Assembly (NCBI GenBank): GCA_009646425.1
Contig: WJBW01000001.1
Coordinates: forward strand, 581,475 to 645,474
Direction: 5' to 3'
Length of the DNA stretch: 64,000 nucleotides
From: Burkholderiales bacterium LSUCC0115
Lineage (GTDB): Bacteria; Pseudomonadota; Gammaproteobacteria; Burkholderiales; Burkholderiaceae_A
Shown: positions 17,101-26,229 of the stretch, in pieces
Numbering within the stretch: position 1 is the stretch's first letter
How the letters are laid out: each line of letters opens with the position of its first letter
Translations under genes and position numbers: made by a program
The notes under the pieces: model-generated
The model's input: the letters and a program-made list of their open reading frames with translations, nothing else
Database searches by the model: none
Told to the model about the DNA's origin: nothing

Positions 17101-17775
17101 CTATTGGGCCTGCTTTAACAGCGTGCGGACATCGGCCTCTAGCTGGTCCATGGCCAGGTCATGCGGCACCACCAGTCGCAGCGCACCCGTGGGGTCGTAG
17201 ACATAGGTAAAGGTGGTGTGATCGATGGTGTAGGCCATGGGATCTTTTTTGGAGGCCGAGGTCTCGACCTTTTTGGCATAGACGCGGAAGTCTTTGCTGA
17301 TCGCATCGGTCTGCTCACGGCTGCCACGCAGACCGACAAAGCTGGGATCAAACGAAGCGAGAAATTTCTTCAGAGGCTCAGGCTTGTCACGCTCGGGGTC
17401 CACGGTGATGAAGACCACTTGAAGCTTGTCGGCATCTGGGCCCAGGCGTTTTTTCAGGTCCTGCATCTTGGTCAGGTGAGTGGGACAGGCATCGGGGCAA
17501 TACAGAAAGCCAAAAAAGATCGCAGTGACCTTGCCCGGAAAGCTCTGGTTGGTCACTGTCTTGCCATCCAGGTCAGGCAGGGAGAAGGTCTGGCCCCAGG
17601 GGGCACCGGTGACATCCATGCTGCTAAAGGTGGCCGCCTTTTTCGAGTTGCTCTCTCCGCAGCCAGACAAGCCACCCATGAGGATCACCAGGGTGATGGT
17701 CGAGACCACAGCAAATAGAAGGCGAGACAGCAGCTCGAGCGGAGAGACGGCGGATATTTTGGTTTGGCGGGACAT
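17101..17775 (-). CDS. SCO1/SenC-family copper chaperone, probable lipoprotein
   Basis: A 224-residue protein with an N-terminal hydrophobic segment ending in the lipobox-like LSGC (Cys about residue 38), so it is probably anchored in the periplasmic face of the inner membrane. The thioredoxin-fold SCO domain contains the copper ligands CPDACP near residue 92 and the distant His in TIDHTTFTY near 186. Family members deliver copper to cytochrome c oxidase CuA or act as thiol reductases. Its ATG lies only 17 bases from the divergently transcribed mnmC start, so the two promoters must overlap each other or lie inside coding sequence. Confidence 0.9.
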   Translation of the reverse strand: MSRQTKISAVSPLELLSRLLFAVVSTITLVILMGGLSGCGESNSKKAATFSSMDVTGAPWGQTFSLPDLDGKTVTNQSFPGKVTAIFFGFLYCPDACPTHLTKMQDLKKRLGPDADKLQVVFITVDPERDKPEPLKKFLASFDPSFVGLRGSREQTDAISKDFRVYAKKVETSASKKDPMAYTIDHTTFTYVYDPTGALRLVVPHDLAMDQLEADVRTLLKQAQ

Positions 17776-17792
17776 GCGCTAGTGTTCACCCA

Positions 17793-19145
17793 ATGATGGA
17801 AGCAATCAAACCCCCATTTTGCCGGTCTTTTCAACGAATTGCGGTCATTGGCCTGGGAATGGCCGGGGCCTGCATGGTTCGAGCCCTGGCGATCAGGGGG
17901 CAGCAGGCCAAGGCTCAAGGCCGATCCACCCAAACCCCCGCGCCTCAGATCGTCGCCTTTGAGGCCGCGGACCAGCCTGCCACCGGCGCCTCGGGCAATC
18001 CGGTGGGCATTGTTCACCCCTTTGTCTCCAAGGACTGGAACCTGGCGAGCCAATTCATGCAGCAGGGTGTCCAGACGACCCTACGTTGGGTTCAAGAGTT
18101 GGGCGGTGAACACCACTCCCCCGACCCATGGGCTGGCCTTATCGGCGTGCTGCAGCTGGCGGAGGATCAGAGTGAGGCTCAGGCGTGGCAAGACCTCCCT
18201 GCCCGCTTGAGCGACAGCCAGAGTCTGTCATTCCACACGGCCGCCCTGGCCTGGCTGACACCAGCACAGATTCAGGAGCGACTCGGCCTGCCCGATGCTC
18301 CGATCGGCGGCCTTTGGTCTGAGCAAGGTGGCTGGATCAAGCCAGCCGAACTGATCCGCGCCTGCCTGAATGAAGCCAAGAGCCTGCTCGGTGATCACCT
18401 GACCGTTCATTTCAACCACCCCATCCAGCCTGAGGACCTGCCCCAGCTGCAGAAAGACTTCGACGCCGTGGTGATCTGCACCGCCCACGATGCACTGCTG
18501 CCATGGGCTGGTCTTCGCATCAACAAGATTGCAGGCCAAGTCTCTTGGATCCAACATCCATTGCTGGAAGAGTTGCCCTGGCCCAAGGCCGTGGTCTGTC
18601 GCTCGGGCTATCTGTCTCCAGTGATCGATGGCCAAGTGCTGGTGGGCGCCACGTTTGATCGAGACCCGAGCAACACCGACCCATCCAGTCTGAAGCCCAC
18701 CACCCAGGCTCATGCAGAGAACCTGCAGCGGGTTGCCGAGATCTCGCCAAAGCTAGCCCAGACACTGGAGCCGCTGTGGCGAGCCCCAGAGAGCAGCGCG
18801 ACACAGCAACCGAGCCCTGCAACACCAGCAGGCCTCTGTGGCCGAGTGGCCATTCGGCATGCCAGCCACGACCGTATGCCTCTCATCGGTCAGGTGATCA
18901 GCCAGCAGGCCCTGACCACAGGCCTGCCCCGCAGCGCTTCGCAGCTGCACCACCTGCCTCGAGAGGACAAGCTCTATGTCATGGGCGGACTGGGCTCTCG
19001 GGGGCTATCGATTGCACCGCTGGCGGCAGAACGCTTGGCCGCGCAGATCATCAGCGCCCCCTCACGCGACGCCCTGGCCCAACCCCTGCTCGATGCCGTG
19101 GACCCCGCACGGTTTGTGCTGCGCGCCCACCGCCGCGCGGGCTAA
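17793..19145 (+). CDS. mnmC: MnmC-type FAD-dependent tRNA modification oxidoreductase (lone C-terminal domain)
   Basis: A 450-residue FAD protein. The dinucleotide-binding IAVIGLGMAGACMVRAL follows a short N-terminus, then ATGASGNPVGIVHPFVSKDWN, which is diagnostic of the MnmC oxidase domain, and LYVMGGLGSRGLSIAPLAAE at the C-terminus. It demodifies cmnm5s2U34 of tRNA to nm5s2U before methylation. Escherichia coli MnmC also has an N-terminal methyltransferase domain, which is absent here, so a separate MnmD would be needed elsewhere or the pathway stops early. Residues 330-380 include an insertion (PESSATQQPSPATPAG) of low complexity. Confidence 0.85.
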   Translation: MMEAIKPPFCRSFQRIAVIGLGMAGACMVRALAIRGQQAKAQGRSTQTPAPQIVAFEAADQPATGASGNPVGIVHPFVSKDWNLASQFMQQGVQTTLRWVQELGGEHHSPDPWAGLIGVLQLAEDQSEAQAWQDLPARLSDSQSLSFHTAALAWLTPAQIQERLGLPDAPIGGLWSEQGGWIKPAELIRACLNEAKSLLGDHLTVHFNHPIQPEDLPQLQKDFDAVVICTAHDALLPWAGLRINKIAGQVSWIQHPLLEELPWPKAVVCRSGYLSPVIDGQVLVGATFDRDPSNTDPSSLKPTTQAHAENLQRVAEISPKLAQTLEPLWRAPESSATQQPSPATPAGLCGRVAIRHASHDRMPLIGQVISQQALTTGLPRSASQLHHLPREDKLYVMGGLGSRGLSIAPLAAERLAAQIISAPSRDALAQPLLDAVDPARFVLRAHRRAG

Positions 19146-19155
19146 ACTAGCCGCC

Positions 19156-20097
19156 ATGAACCTGCAGCAGCTGCGCATCCTGCGCGAAACCGCCCGCCAT
19201 GATTTCAATCTAACGGAAGTCTCCATGGTGCTGTGCACCTCTCAGTCCGGGGTGAGCAAAGCCATCAAGGAACTCGAGGATGAGCTGGGCACCGAGATCT
19301 TTGTTCGCAAGGGCAAGCGGCTGCTCGGCTTTACCGAACCAGGGCAGGCCATGCTGGCCCATGCCGAGCGCGCCCTGCAAGAAGTCGAGAACCTGCGTTC
19401 GGTCAGCCAGCAGTTTGCCGACAAAGACTCAGGACGACTGGTGTTGGCCACCACGCATACTCAGGCGCGCTACTCGCTGCCTGAGATCGTTCGGTCCTTT
19501 AGAGAGCGCTTCCCCAAGGTTCAACTGGTGCTGCGTCAGGCGAGCCCCTTAGAGATTGCCGACCTGCTGGAGTCTGGCGAAGCCGACATTGGCATTGCCA
19601 CGGAATCACTCAAGGCCAATCCGCAGTTCGTCACCTTTCCGTTTTTCAAGTGGTTCCACGGCGTGGTGGTACCCAAGGATCACGCACTCGCCAAAGCGGC
19701 CGCTAAGGGCAAGGCGCTGACCCTGCAAGCCCTGGCCGAGCAGCCCATCATCACCTACCACGAGGGCTTTACCGGTCGCGGCATGATCGATGCGACGTTT
19801 GCAAAAGCAGGACTCACCCCCAATGTGGTGATGGAGGCCCTGGATGCGGACGTGATCAAGGCCTATGTGGCCCTGGGTATGGGGGTGGGCATCGTGGCCT
19901 CTGTCGCCTACGACGAAGACAGCGACACCAGTCTTGAACTGCTCGACGGCAGCGAACTCTTTAAAGAGAACACCACGGTGTTGGCCCTGCGTCGAGGCCG
20001 ACTGCTACCCGGCTATGCGGCTCATTTCGCACGACTCTGTGTGCGGGGCCTGTCTGATGACAAACTTCGCAAGGCGGTGATGGAGACCGCAGAGTAA
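19156..20097 (+). CDS. cysB: CysB-like LysR-family transcriptional regulator
   Basis: A 313-residue LysR regulator. The winged helix at residues 1-60 (NLQQLRILRETARHDFNLTE, then TSQSGVSKAIKELEDELG) and the effector domain (ATTHTQARYSLP near 100; TYHEGFTGR near 200) match CysB/Cbl, which activates sulfate assimilation in response to N-acetylserine. The ATG at 19156 is chosen because MNLQQLR is the family start; an in-frame extension upstream lies inside mnmC. It follows mnmC by 10 bases. No sulfate-assimilation genes are adjacent, so the regulated genes lie elsewhere. Confidence 0.9.
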   Translation: MNLQQLRILRETARHDFNLTEVSMVLCTSQSGVSKAIKELEDELGTEIFVRKGKRLLGFTEPGQAMLAHAERALQEVENLRSVSQQFADKDSGRLVLATTHTQARYSLPEIVRSFRERFPKVQLVLRQASPLEIADLLESGEADIGIATESLKANPQFVTFPFFKWFHGVVVPKDHALAKAAAKGKALTLQALAEQPIITYHEGFTGRGMIDATFAKAGLTPNVVMEALDADVIKAYVALGMGVGIVASVAYDEDSDTSLELLDGSELFKENTTVLALRRGRLLPGYAAHFARLCVRGLSDDKLRKAVMETAE

Positions 20098-20122
20098 TAC
20101 CCCAAGCCCAAGGACCCCCGCC

Positions 20123-20959
20123 ATGAGCGTTCACCCGCAAGCCGACCAGCCCTCATCCAATCGCAAGCCCGTTAGCCTGGCCACACTGCGCAAGGCCAAA
20201 GAGACCGGTGAAAAACTCACCATGCTCACCTGCTACGACTACTCGTTTGCCAAGGCCATGGATGCTGCCGGCGTGGACCTACTGCTCATCGGCGACTCAC
20301 TTGGCATGGTGGTTCAGGGCCATGACTCCACCTTGCCCGTCACCTTGGAAGACATTTCCTATCACACCGCCTGCGTCGCCAGGGCCAAACCGGCTGCCAT
20401 GGTGGTCGCTGATATGCCCTGGGGAAGTTATCAAGTCTCGCCGGAGCAGGCCTATGAGAGCGCGGCCCAGCTCATGGCGGTAGGCGCTCAGATGGTCAAG
20501 CTTGAAGGCGGTGCCTGGCTGGGCCCCACGGTTCGATTCCTGACCGAGCGCGGCATTCCAGTCTGCGCGCATTTGGGCCTGACGCCTCAGAGTGTTCACA
20601 CCCTGGGGGGCTACAAGGTTCAGGGCCGTGGTGCTGCTGGTGATCAACTGATTGCCGATGCCAAGGCCTTGCAAGATGCTGGGGCTGCCATTGTGTTGGT
20701 TGAGTTGATTCCCACCCCCTTGGGCAAGCGTCTGGAAGAGGCTCTGCAAGTGCCCACCATTGGCATTGGGGCCGGTCCGCATACCACCGGTCAGGTGTTG
20801 GTGCTGCACGACATCCTAGATGTCACACCAGGCAAGAAAGCCCGATTTGTGAAGAACTACCTGGCCCAGGCCGGCAGTGTTCAGGCGGCTTTTGCCGCCT
20901 TTGTGCAAGAGGTGAAGTCAGGGGCCTATCCGCAGCCCGAGCATGGCTTCTCCGAGTAG
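20123..20959 (+). CDS. panB: 3-methyl-2-oxobutanoate hydroxymethyltransferase (ketopantoate synthase)
   Basis: A 278-residue TIM-barrel enzyme of pantothenate synthesis transferring a hydroxymethyl group from methylene-THF to ketoisovalerate. Conserved pieces are LTMLTCYDYSFAKAMD, LIGDSLGMVVQGH (metal-binding Asp), ADMPWGSYQ, MVKLEGG and the catalytic Glu in LVELIPTPLG, then TIGIGAGPHTTGQVLV. The start follows cysB by 25 bases. Its last 17 bases overlap the start of earP. panC is not adjacent. Confidence 0.95.
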   Translation: MSVHPQADQPSSNRKPVSLATLRKAKETGEKLTMLTCYDYSFAKAMDAAGVDLLLIGDSLGMVVQGHDSTLPVTLEDISYHTACVARAKPAAMVVADMPWGSYQVSPEQAYESAAQLMAVGAQMVKLEGGAWLGPTVRFLTERGIPVCAHLGLTPQSVHTLGGYKVQGRGAAGDQLIADAKALQDAGAAIVLVELIPTPLGKRLEEALQVPTIGIGAGPHTTGQVLVLHDILDVTPGKKARFVKNYLAQAGSVQAAFAAFVQEVKSGAYPQPEHGFSE

Positions 20960-22007
20960 ATCACAGGCTCACCTCTTCTGTACCGTCGTCGACAACTACG
21001 GCGACGCTGGCGTCTGTCTAAGACTGGCCCGTCATTACGCTCGCAAGGGTGCCCAGACGACGCTGGTCATCGATGAGCCAGAGCTAATTGATCGCATGAT
21101 GCCGAACTGGCGGCAAGAGCCGCGGCTGTCGGTGCAGACCGAGGCACCGAGTCTTGCAGGCTCACCACAGCCAATTGAGCTGACCGTGATCGAAGCCTTC
21201 CAATTCGATGCACCCCTGGACTACCGAGTCGCGCTGGAGCAATTGCACGCCTCCGGCACAACCGTTCAACGCATCGCCCTGGACTATTTGGCAACGGAGC
21301 CCTGGGCTGCCAGTCACCAGGGCCTTGCGTCACCCGATCTAGAGGTCAAACACGCCGCGATGGAAAAGGGACATTCGACCAACCCAGCCGGCCCAGCAGC
21401 CACCCGCCAGTGGTTCGCACCCAGTTTTTATGGGCAGGGTTTCCCGATGATCCATGACGACTTCATTGAGGCGAATAGCGAGCAGCGCCAACAGATGCGC
21501 GCTCGACTAGGCGCCACTCAGTCGGATGATTTTCTAGTCATGGCCTTTGGCTACCCAGATGCGCCTTGGGATGAACTCAAGGAGGCATTCCAGAGCCACG
21601 GTCTACCATCAGGGTTCAAGCAGGCGGTCTTCTGGCAGCCAAAGGGGCTAGAGCTGACACAAGATGAATTCGACATCGCCCTTCAAGCCTGTGATCTCAA
21701 CTTTGTGCGCGGTGAAGATTCGTTTGTCCGAGCCCACTGGGCCGCAGCCAGTCGGTGGCAAGTCCCGTTTGTCTGGCAACCCTATCGGCAAGAAGGCAAC
21801 GTCCATGCCGACAAGCTGAGTGGTTGGCTGAGCAAGGCAGGCGAATTCGAACCTCACTACAAGGCGTTCACCCTTGAATTCAATCGGTTGGGAGCAGGTG
21901 CCGGCCTATCAGAATCCTGGTCCGGCGTCTTGTCCGCCTGGGATCAAATAAGAGCGCAGCTCAGTCAATTCGGCTTTGTCTACAAGGGACGCGACCGCCC
22001 AACTTGA
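20943..22007 (+). CDS. earP: EF-P arginine rhamnosyltransferase
   Basis: A 354-residue GT-B enzyme that transfers rhamnose from dTDP-L-rhamnose to an arginine of translation factor EF-P, which relieves ribosome stalling at polyproline. The N-terminal [22 protein letters not shown] carries the two catalytic-site aspartates, and the C-terminal [13 protein letters not shown] carries the conserved Glu. The gene usually sits next to efp; here it is followed 46 bases later by the complete rmlBDAC set that makes its sugar donor. The start overlaps panB, suggesting co-transcription. EF-P itself is not in the window. Confidence 0.92.
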   Translation: MASPSRSQAHLFCTVVDNYGDAGVCLRLARHYARKGAQTTLVIDEPELIDRMMPNWRQEPRLSVQTEAPSLAGSPQPIELTVIEAFQFDAPLDYRVALEQLHASGTTVQRIALDYLATEPWAASHQGLASPDLEVKHAAMEKGHSTNPAGPAATRQWFAPSFYGQGFPMIHDDFIEANSEQRQQMRARLGATQSDDFLVMAFGYPDAPWDELKEAFQSHGLPSGFKQAVFWQPKGLELTQDEFDIALQACDLNFVRGEDSFVRAHWAAASRWQVPFVWQPYRQEGNVHADKLSGWLSKAGEFEPHYKAFTLEFNRLGAGAGLSESWSGVLSAWDQIRAQLSQFGFVYKGRDRPT

Positions 22008-22053
22008 CCAACAGGGTCTCGTGTGTGGAACACGAACTGGGTACACTCTCGCC

Positions 22054-23121
22054 ATGATCCTTGTCACCGGTGCCGCCGGCTTTATCGGCTCTAACTTCGT
22101 TCTGGACTGGCTGGTCGGCTGCGACGAGCCTGTGGTCTCGCTCGATGCCCTGACCTATGCAGGCAATCTAGAGAACCTGGCCTCACTCCAAAACGACCCC
22201 AGACACACCTTTGCTCACGGCAGCATCGGCGACTACGACTTGGTCAGCCGTCTGCTCGCTGAACACCAGCCCCGGGCCATTCTGAACTTCGCCGCCGAGA
22301 GCCATGTGGATCGGTCCATCCACGGGCCGGGTGAGTTCATCCAGACCAATGTGGTGGGCACCTATCAGCTGCTAGAGGCTGCTCGGGCCTATTGGTCCAG
22401 CCTATCCGAGCCCGCCAAATCCGCCTTTCGGTTCCTGCATGTCTCAACCGATGAGGTCTATGGCAGTCTCTCGCCCACCGATCCTCCGTTTGCAGAGACC
22501 AATCGCTATGAGCCCAACAGTCCTTATTCTGCGAGCAAAGCTGCCAGTGATCATCTGGTGCGCGCCTGGCATCACACCTACGGCCTGCCAGTGCTCACCA
22601 CCAACTGCTCGAACAACTACGGGCCCTATCACTTCCCCGAGAAGCTCATCCCGCTGTGCATCCTGAATGCCCTAGAGGGCAAGCCCCTGCCCATCTATGG
22701 CGATGGCCAGCAGGTGCGCGACTGGCTCTATGTGAAAGACCACTGCAGTGCAATTCGGGTCGTTCTAGGCAAGGGCCAACTGGGCGAGACCTACAACGTC
22801 GGTGGCTGGAACGAAAAGCCCAACCTAGAGGTGGTCCGCACCCTCTGCGCCATTCTGGACGAGCTCAGACCCAGAGCAGATGGCCGGTCCTACGCCACGC
22901 AGATCACTTACGTCACTGATCGGCCAGGCCATGACCGCCGCTACGCCATCGATGCACGCAAGCTGGAGCGTGAGTTGGGCTGGAAGCCAGCCGAGACCTT
23001 CGAGACGGGTATCCGCAAGACCGTGCAGTGGTACCTGGACAACCCAGGCTGGGTGGCCAACGTCAAGAACGGCAGCTACAAAGACTGGCTGACCAAGCAG
23101 TATCAGCAGTCGGCGGCATGA
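22054..23121 (+). CDS. rmlB: dTDP-glucose 4,6-dehydratase
   Basis: A 355-residue extended SDR, second enzyme of dTDP-L-rhamnose synthesis. [19 protein letters not shown] opens the protein, [12 protein letters not shown] and HVSTDEVYG follow, and the catalytic Tyr/Lys are in [26 protein letters not shown] and [11 protein letters not shown] are diagnostic. The ATG at 22054 gives the family start; in-frame codons further upstream run into earP. The product feeds RmlC and RmlD encoded downstream. Confidence 0.95.
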   Translation: MILVTGAAGFIGSNFVLDWLVGCDEPVVSLDALTYAGNLENLASLQNDPRHTFAHGSIGDYDLVSRLLAEHQPRAILNFAAESHVDRSIHGPGEFIQTNVVGTYQLLEAARAYWSSLSEPAKSAFRFLHVSTDEVYGSLSPTDPPFAETNRYEPNSPYSASKAASDHLVRAWHHTYGLPVLTTNCSNNYGPYHFPEKLIPLCILNALEGKPLPIYGDGQQVRDWLYVKDHCSAIRVVLGKGQLGETYNVGGWNEKPNLEVVRTLCAILDELRPRADGRSYATQITYVTDRPGHDRRYAIDARKLERELGWKPAETFETGIRKTVQWYLDNPGWVANVKNGSYKDWLTKQYQQSAA

Positions 23122-23164
23122 CCGTCATCGATCCGGTCTACAGAGCGAAGCATTGGAGCGGCGT

Positions 23165-24097
23165 TTGAGAATCCTGCTCACAGGACAAAACGGGCAGGTT
23201 GGCTTTGAGTTGGCGAAGTCACTCAGGGGATGGCGTGCGAACTCACCTTTGAAATTGGTGGCCGTCGGTTCAGCGGAGTGCGATCTGGCCAAGCCGGCAG
23301 CCCTTCGAGAGCTGATTCAGAGGGTCCAGCCCCATGTCATCCTCAACCCGGCCGCCTACACGGCAGTAGACCGAGCCGAATCCGAACCAGACCTGGCCAA
23401 GGCCATCAACGCCCATGCGCCCGAGATCATGGCCAGCGAACTTCAGAAGACCGGCGGCCTGCTGATTCATTTTTCGACCGACTATGTCTTTGATGGCCAA
23501 AAACCGGCGCCCTACACCGAGCTCGACACCACCAAACCCCAGTCGGTCTATGGGCTCACCAAGCTGCAGGGGGAGCAGGCGATTGCGGAGAGCGGCGTTG
23601 ACCACGTCATCCTGCGCACCAGCTGGGTCTTTGGGGTTCACGGCAGCAACTTCTTAAAGACCATGCTGCGCCTGGCCACCGAGCGCGAAGACCTGAAGGT
23701 GGTCAACGACCAGTTCGGAGCCCCCACCAGCGCCCGGTTTCTGGCCTCAACAGTCATGAGAATTCTGGAGCGCTTGGGATCTCTTGCGAAAAATGATCAG
23801 AAAGCAGTCGATCGCAAGGCCCTGTCTGGCCTTTATCACTGCAGCTGTGCCGGTCGCACCAGCTGGTTTGACTATGCCCAGTTCGGCATCGAGCTGGCCC
23901 GCCAGCAGGGCAAGGCACTCAAGCTCGCCCCCGAGAGACTGCGGCCCATTCCGTCTTCTGATTACCCCACGCCTGCGGTCCGCCCGGCCAACTCCGTGCT
24001 CGACAACACCAAGTTGGAAGAAGCCTTCGGCCTTCAGCGCCCGGATTGGCAGTCTGAGGTAGACCAGGTGGTCCAGGCGCTAGAATCCCAGCCATGA
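23165..24097 (+). CDS. rmlD: dTDP-4-dehydrorhamnose reductase
   Basis: A 310-residue SDR, last enzyme of dTDP-L-rhamnose synthesis. [39 protein letters not shown], the catalytic YGLTKLQGE and RTSWVFG identify it. No ATG is available at the right place. Two TTG codons fit: 23153 and 23165. I prefer 23165 because GGAG stands six bases before it and the product then starts MRILLTG, as in the family. The end overlaps rmlA by four bases. Confidence 0.93.
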   Translation: MRILLTGQNGQVGFELAKSLRGWRANSPLKLVAVGSAECDLAKPAALRELIQRVQPHVILNPAAYTAVDRAESEPDLAKAINAHAPEIMASELQKTGGLLIHFSTDYVFDGQKPAPYTELDTTKPQSVYGLTKLQGEQAIAESGVDHVILRTSWVFGVHGSNFLKTMLRLATEREDLKVVNDQFGAPTSARFLASTVMRILERLGSLAKNDQKAVDRKALSGLYHCSCAGRTSWFDYAQFGIELARQQGKALKLAPERLRPIPSSDYPTPAVRPANSVLDNTKLEEAFGLQRPDWQSEVDQVVQALESQP

Positions 24098-24987
24098 CAA
24101 ACCAAATTCAACGCAAGGGCATCATCCTGGCCGGTGGTGCCGGTACCCGGCTGCATCCGGCCACGCTGGCCGTGAGCAAACAGCTGCTGCCGGTCTATGA
24201 CAAGCCCATGGTCTACCACCCCCTGACCACACTCATGCTCTCGGGCATTCGTCAGGTGCTGTTGATCTCCACACCTTCCGACACGCCGCGCTTCCAGCAC
24301 CTACTGGGTGACGGCTCGCGGTGGGGCATGGAGATTCAATATGCGGTACAGCCCAGCCCCGATGGTCTGGCCCAGGCCTTTCTGATTGGGGAGTCGTTTG
24401 TTGGCCAGTCCCCCAGCACCCTGGTCTTGGGCGACAACATTTTTTACGGCCACGACCTGGTCAAACTGCTGGCCAGCGCCAACGAGCGCCAGTCTGGCGC
24501 CACGGTCTTTGCCTATCACGTGCACGATCCCGAGCGATACGGTGTGGCCGAGTTTGATGCCCACGGCCGTGTTCTGTCGATTGAAGAAAAGCCTGCCAAG
24601 CCCAAGAGCAGTTATGCGGTCACTGGCCTGTATTTTTACGATGAGCAGGTGGTGGGCCTGGCCAAGTCGCTCAAGCCCTCCCCCCGTGGCGAGCTCGAGA
24701 TCACCGACCTCAACCGCCTCTACCTTGAACAAAACAGCCTGCATGTCGAGACCATGGGCCGTGGCTATGCCTGGCTGGACACTGGCACCCATGACAGCCT
24801 CTTGGAGGCGAGCCAATTCATCGCCACGCTGGAAAAGCGCCAAGGCCTAAAAGTCGCCAGCCCCGAGGAAGTCGCCTACCGGGCTGGTTGGATCACGGCT
24901 GCGCAGCTGGAGAAGTTGGCCGCCCCCTTGCTCAAGAACGGTTATGGCCAGTACCTGATGGGTCTGCTGCGAGAGACCGTTCGCTAG
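24094..24987 (+). CDS. rmlA: Glucose-1-phosphate thymidylyltransferase
   Basis: A 297-residue nucleotidyltransferase making dTDP-glucose from glucose-1-phosphate and d[24 protein letters not shown] is the nucleotide loop; [27 protein letters not shown] (metal Asp) and [20 protein letters not shown] are typical of RmlA. The start overlaps the rmlD stop in an ATGA, indicating translational coupling. First enzyme of the rhamnose route although third in gene order. Confidence 0.95.
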   Translation: MTNQIQRKGIILAGGAGTRLHPATLAVSKQLLPVYDKPMVYHPLTTLMLSGIRQVLLISTPSDTPRFQHLLGDGSRWGMEIQYAVQPSPDGLAQAFLIGESFVGQSPSTLVLGDNIFYGHDLVKLLASANERQSGATVFAYHVHDPERYGVAEFDAHGRVLSIEEKPAKPKSSYAVTGLYFYDEQVVGLAKSLKPSPRGELEITDLNRLYLEQNSLHVETMGRGYAWLDTGTHDSLLEASQFIATLEKRQGLKVASPEEVAYRAGWITAAQLEKLAAPLLKNGYGQYLMGLLRETVR

Positions 24988-24994
24988 GCCCGCT

Positions 24995-25564
24995 ATGGAA
25001 TTTAAACGCCTGGCCATTGCCGATGTCTGGCTGATCAAGCCCAAGGTCTTTGGAGATGACCGAGGGTTTTTCTACGAGAGCTTCAACGCCAAGGCGTTTC
25101 AAGAAGCCACTGGTGTCTCGCTAGACTTCGTGCAGGACAACCACTCCAAAAGCGCACGAGGCGTGCTGCGCGGCCTGCATTACCAGCTGCCCCCGTACGC
25201 ACAAGGCAAGCTGGTTCGCGTGACCCAAGGTGCAGTCTTCGATGTCGCAGTGGATATTCGCAGGTCTTCACCAACCTTCGGGCAATGGGTGGGCGAAGTG
25301 CTGTCGGCGGAGAACCATGCCCAACTCTGGATCCCACCCGGCTTTGCCCATGGCTTTGTGACCTTGAGCGAGACGGCCGAGTTTCTCTACAAGACCACCG
25401 ACTTCTATGCACCGCAATCAGAGGTCGCGATTGTCTGGAATGACCCAGATCTGGCCATTGCCTGGCCCTTGTCTGACTTACAAGCCCACGGCATCCATCA
25501 GCCCCTTCTCTCGGGCAAGGATCAACAGGCCTCGTCGTTCAAGCAAGCCCCGCTGTTCGACTAG
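24995..25564 (+). CDS. rmlC: dTDP-4-dehydrorhamnose 3,5-epimerase
   Basis: A 189-residue cupin-fold epimerase. GDDRGFFYESFN, the substrate-binding QDNHSKSARGVLRGLHYQ with the catalytic His, and WIPPGFAHGFVTLSE are diagnostic. It follows rmlA by 7 bases and completes the rmlBDAC set. Its last four bases overlap the end of the convergent maf gene, so there is no room for a separate terminator between them. Confidence 0.95.
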   Translation: MEFKRLAIADVWLIKPKVFGDDRGFFYESFNAKAFQEATGVSLDFVQDNHSKSARGVLRGLHYQLPPYAQGKLVRVTQGAVFDVAVDIRRSSPTFGQWVGEVLSAENHAQLWIPPGFAHGFVTLSETAEFLYKTTDFYAPQSEVAIVWNDPDLAIAWPLSDLQAHGIHQPLLSGKDQQASSFKQAPLFD

Positions 25565-26226
25565 AGGTTTTTCAGCAGCAGCGCTCGGGTCTCAAAGAGC
25601 GGCAGTCCCATCACCCCACTGGGGCTGCCCCGCACCCACTCAATGACACTGGCCGCATGGCCCTGAATGGCATAGGCGCCCGCCTTGTCCATGGGCTCAC
25701 CCGTGGCCACCACCCAGTCAATCCAGTCATCGGTCAACTCCCCAAACTTCACCTCTGAGCTGCTGACCACCGCCAGGTATTGGAATGCCGAGTCAACGGT
25801 GTCCGGCGATTGACCATGCGAGGGCACGGCCAGCCCCACGGCCGTGTGAACCTGATGCACCTGTCCCGACAGGCTGCGCAGCATGGCCTTGGCCTCACCA
25901 GCCGAGCCCGGTTTGCCCAGAATCTGCTGGCCCAGGGCCACGGTGGTGTCACTCACCAAAACGGGCAGCAGAGACAAAGACCGATCGCCTACCCAGCGGC
26001 ACATGCGTTGCCATCCCGCCTGGGCCTTGCGTTGGGTCACCCTGGTGACATAGTCCAGGGGAGCTTCGCCTGGCTCCACCGTCTCCAGACTCTCGGCATC
26101 CTCATGGGGTTCGGGGGGCAAGACCTGCACCTGCAAGCCCATCTCGGCACCCAGTTGCTCCAGCAGTTTCCTGCGACGGGGCGACTGCGAGGCCAGCACC
26201 AGCTGGCCAAACCGCGGCCTGTTCAA
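25561..26226 (-). CDS. maf: Maf-family nucleoside triphosphate pyrophosphatase
   Basis: A 221-residue Maf protein. LVLASQSPRRRKLLEQLG is the family N-terminal motif and VSDTTVALGQQILGKP carries the catalytic Asp region. Maf enzymes hydrolyse dTTP, UTP or modified nucleotides to monophosphates. Two insertions (near residues 60-75 and 115-135) make it longer than the usual 190-200 residues. In related genomes maf stands between rlmH and rng; here it lies more than 20 kb from rng, directly downstream of an acyl-CoA dehydrogenase gene (3 bases). Confidence 0.85.
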   Translation of the reverse strand: MNRPRFGQLVLASQSPRRRKLLEQLGAEMGLQVQVLPPEPHEDAESLETVEPGEAPLDYVTRVTQRKAQAGWQRMCRWVGDRSLSLLPVLVSDTTVALGQQILGKPGSAGEAKAMLRSLSGQVHQVHTAVGLAVPSHGQSPDTVDSAFQYLAVVSSSEVKFGELTDDWIDWVVATGEPMDKAGAYAIQGHAASVIEWVRGSPSGVMGLPLFETRALLLKNL

Positions 26227-26229
26227 AGC

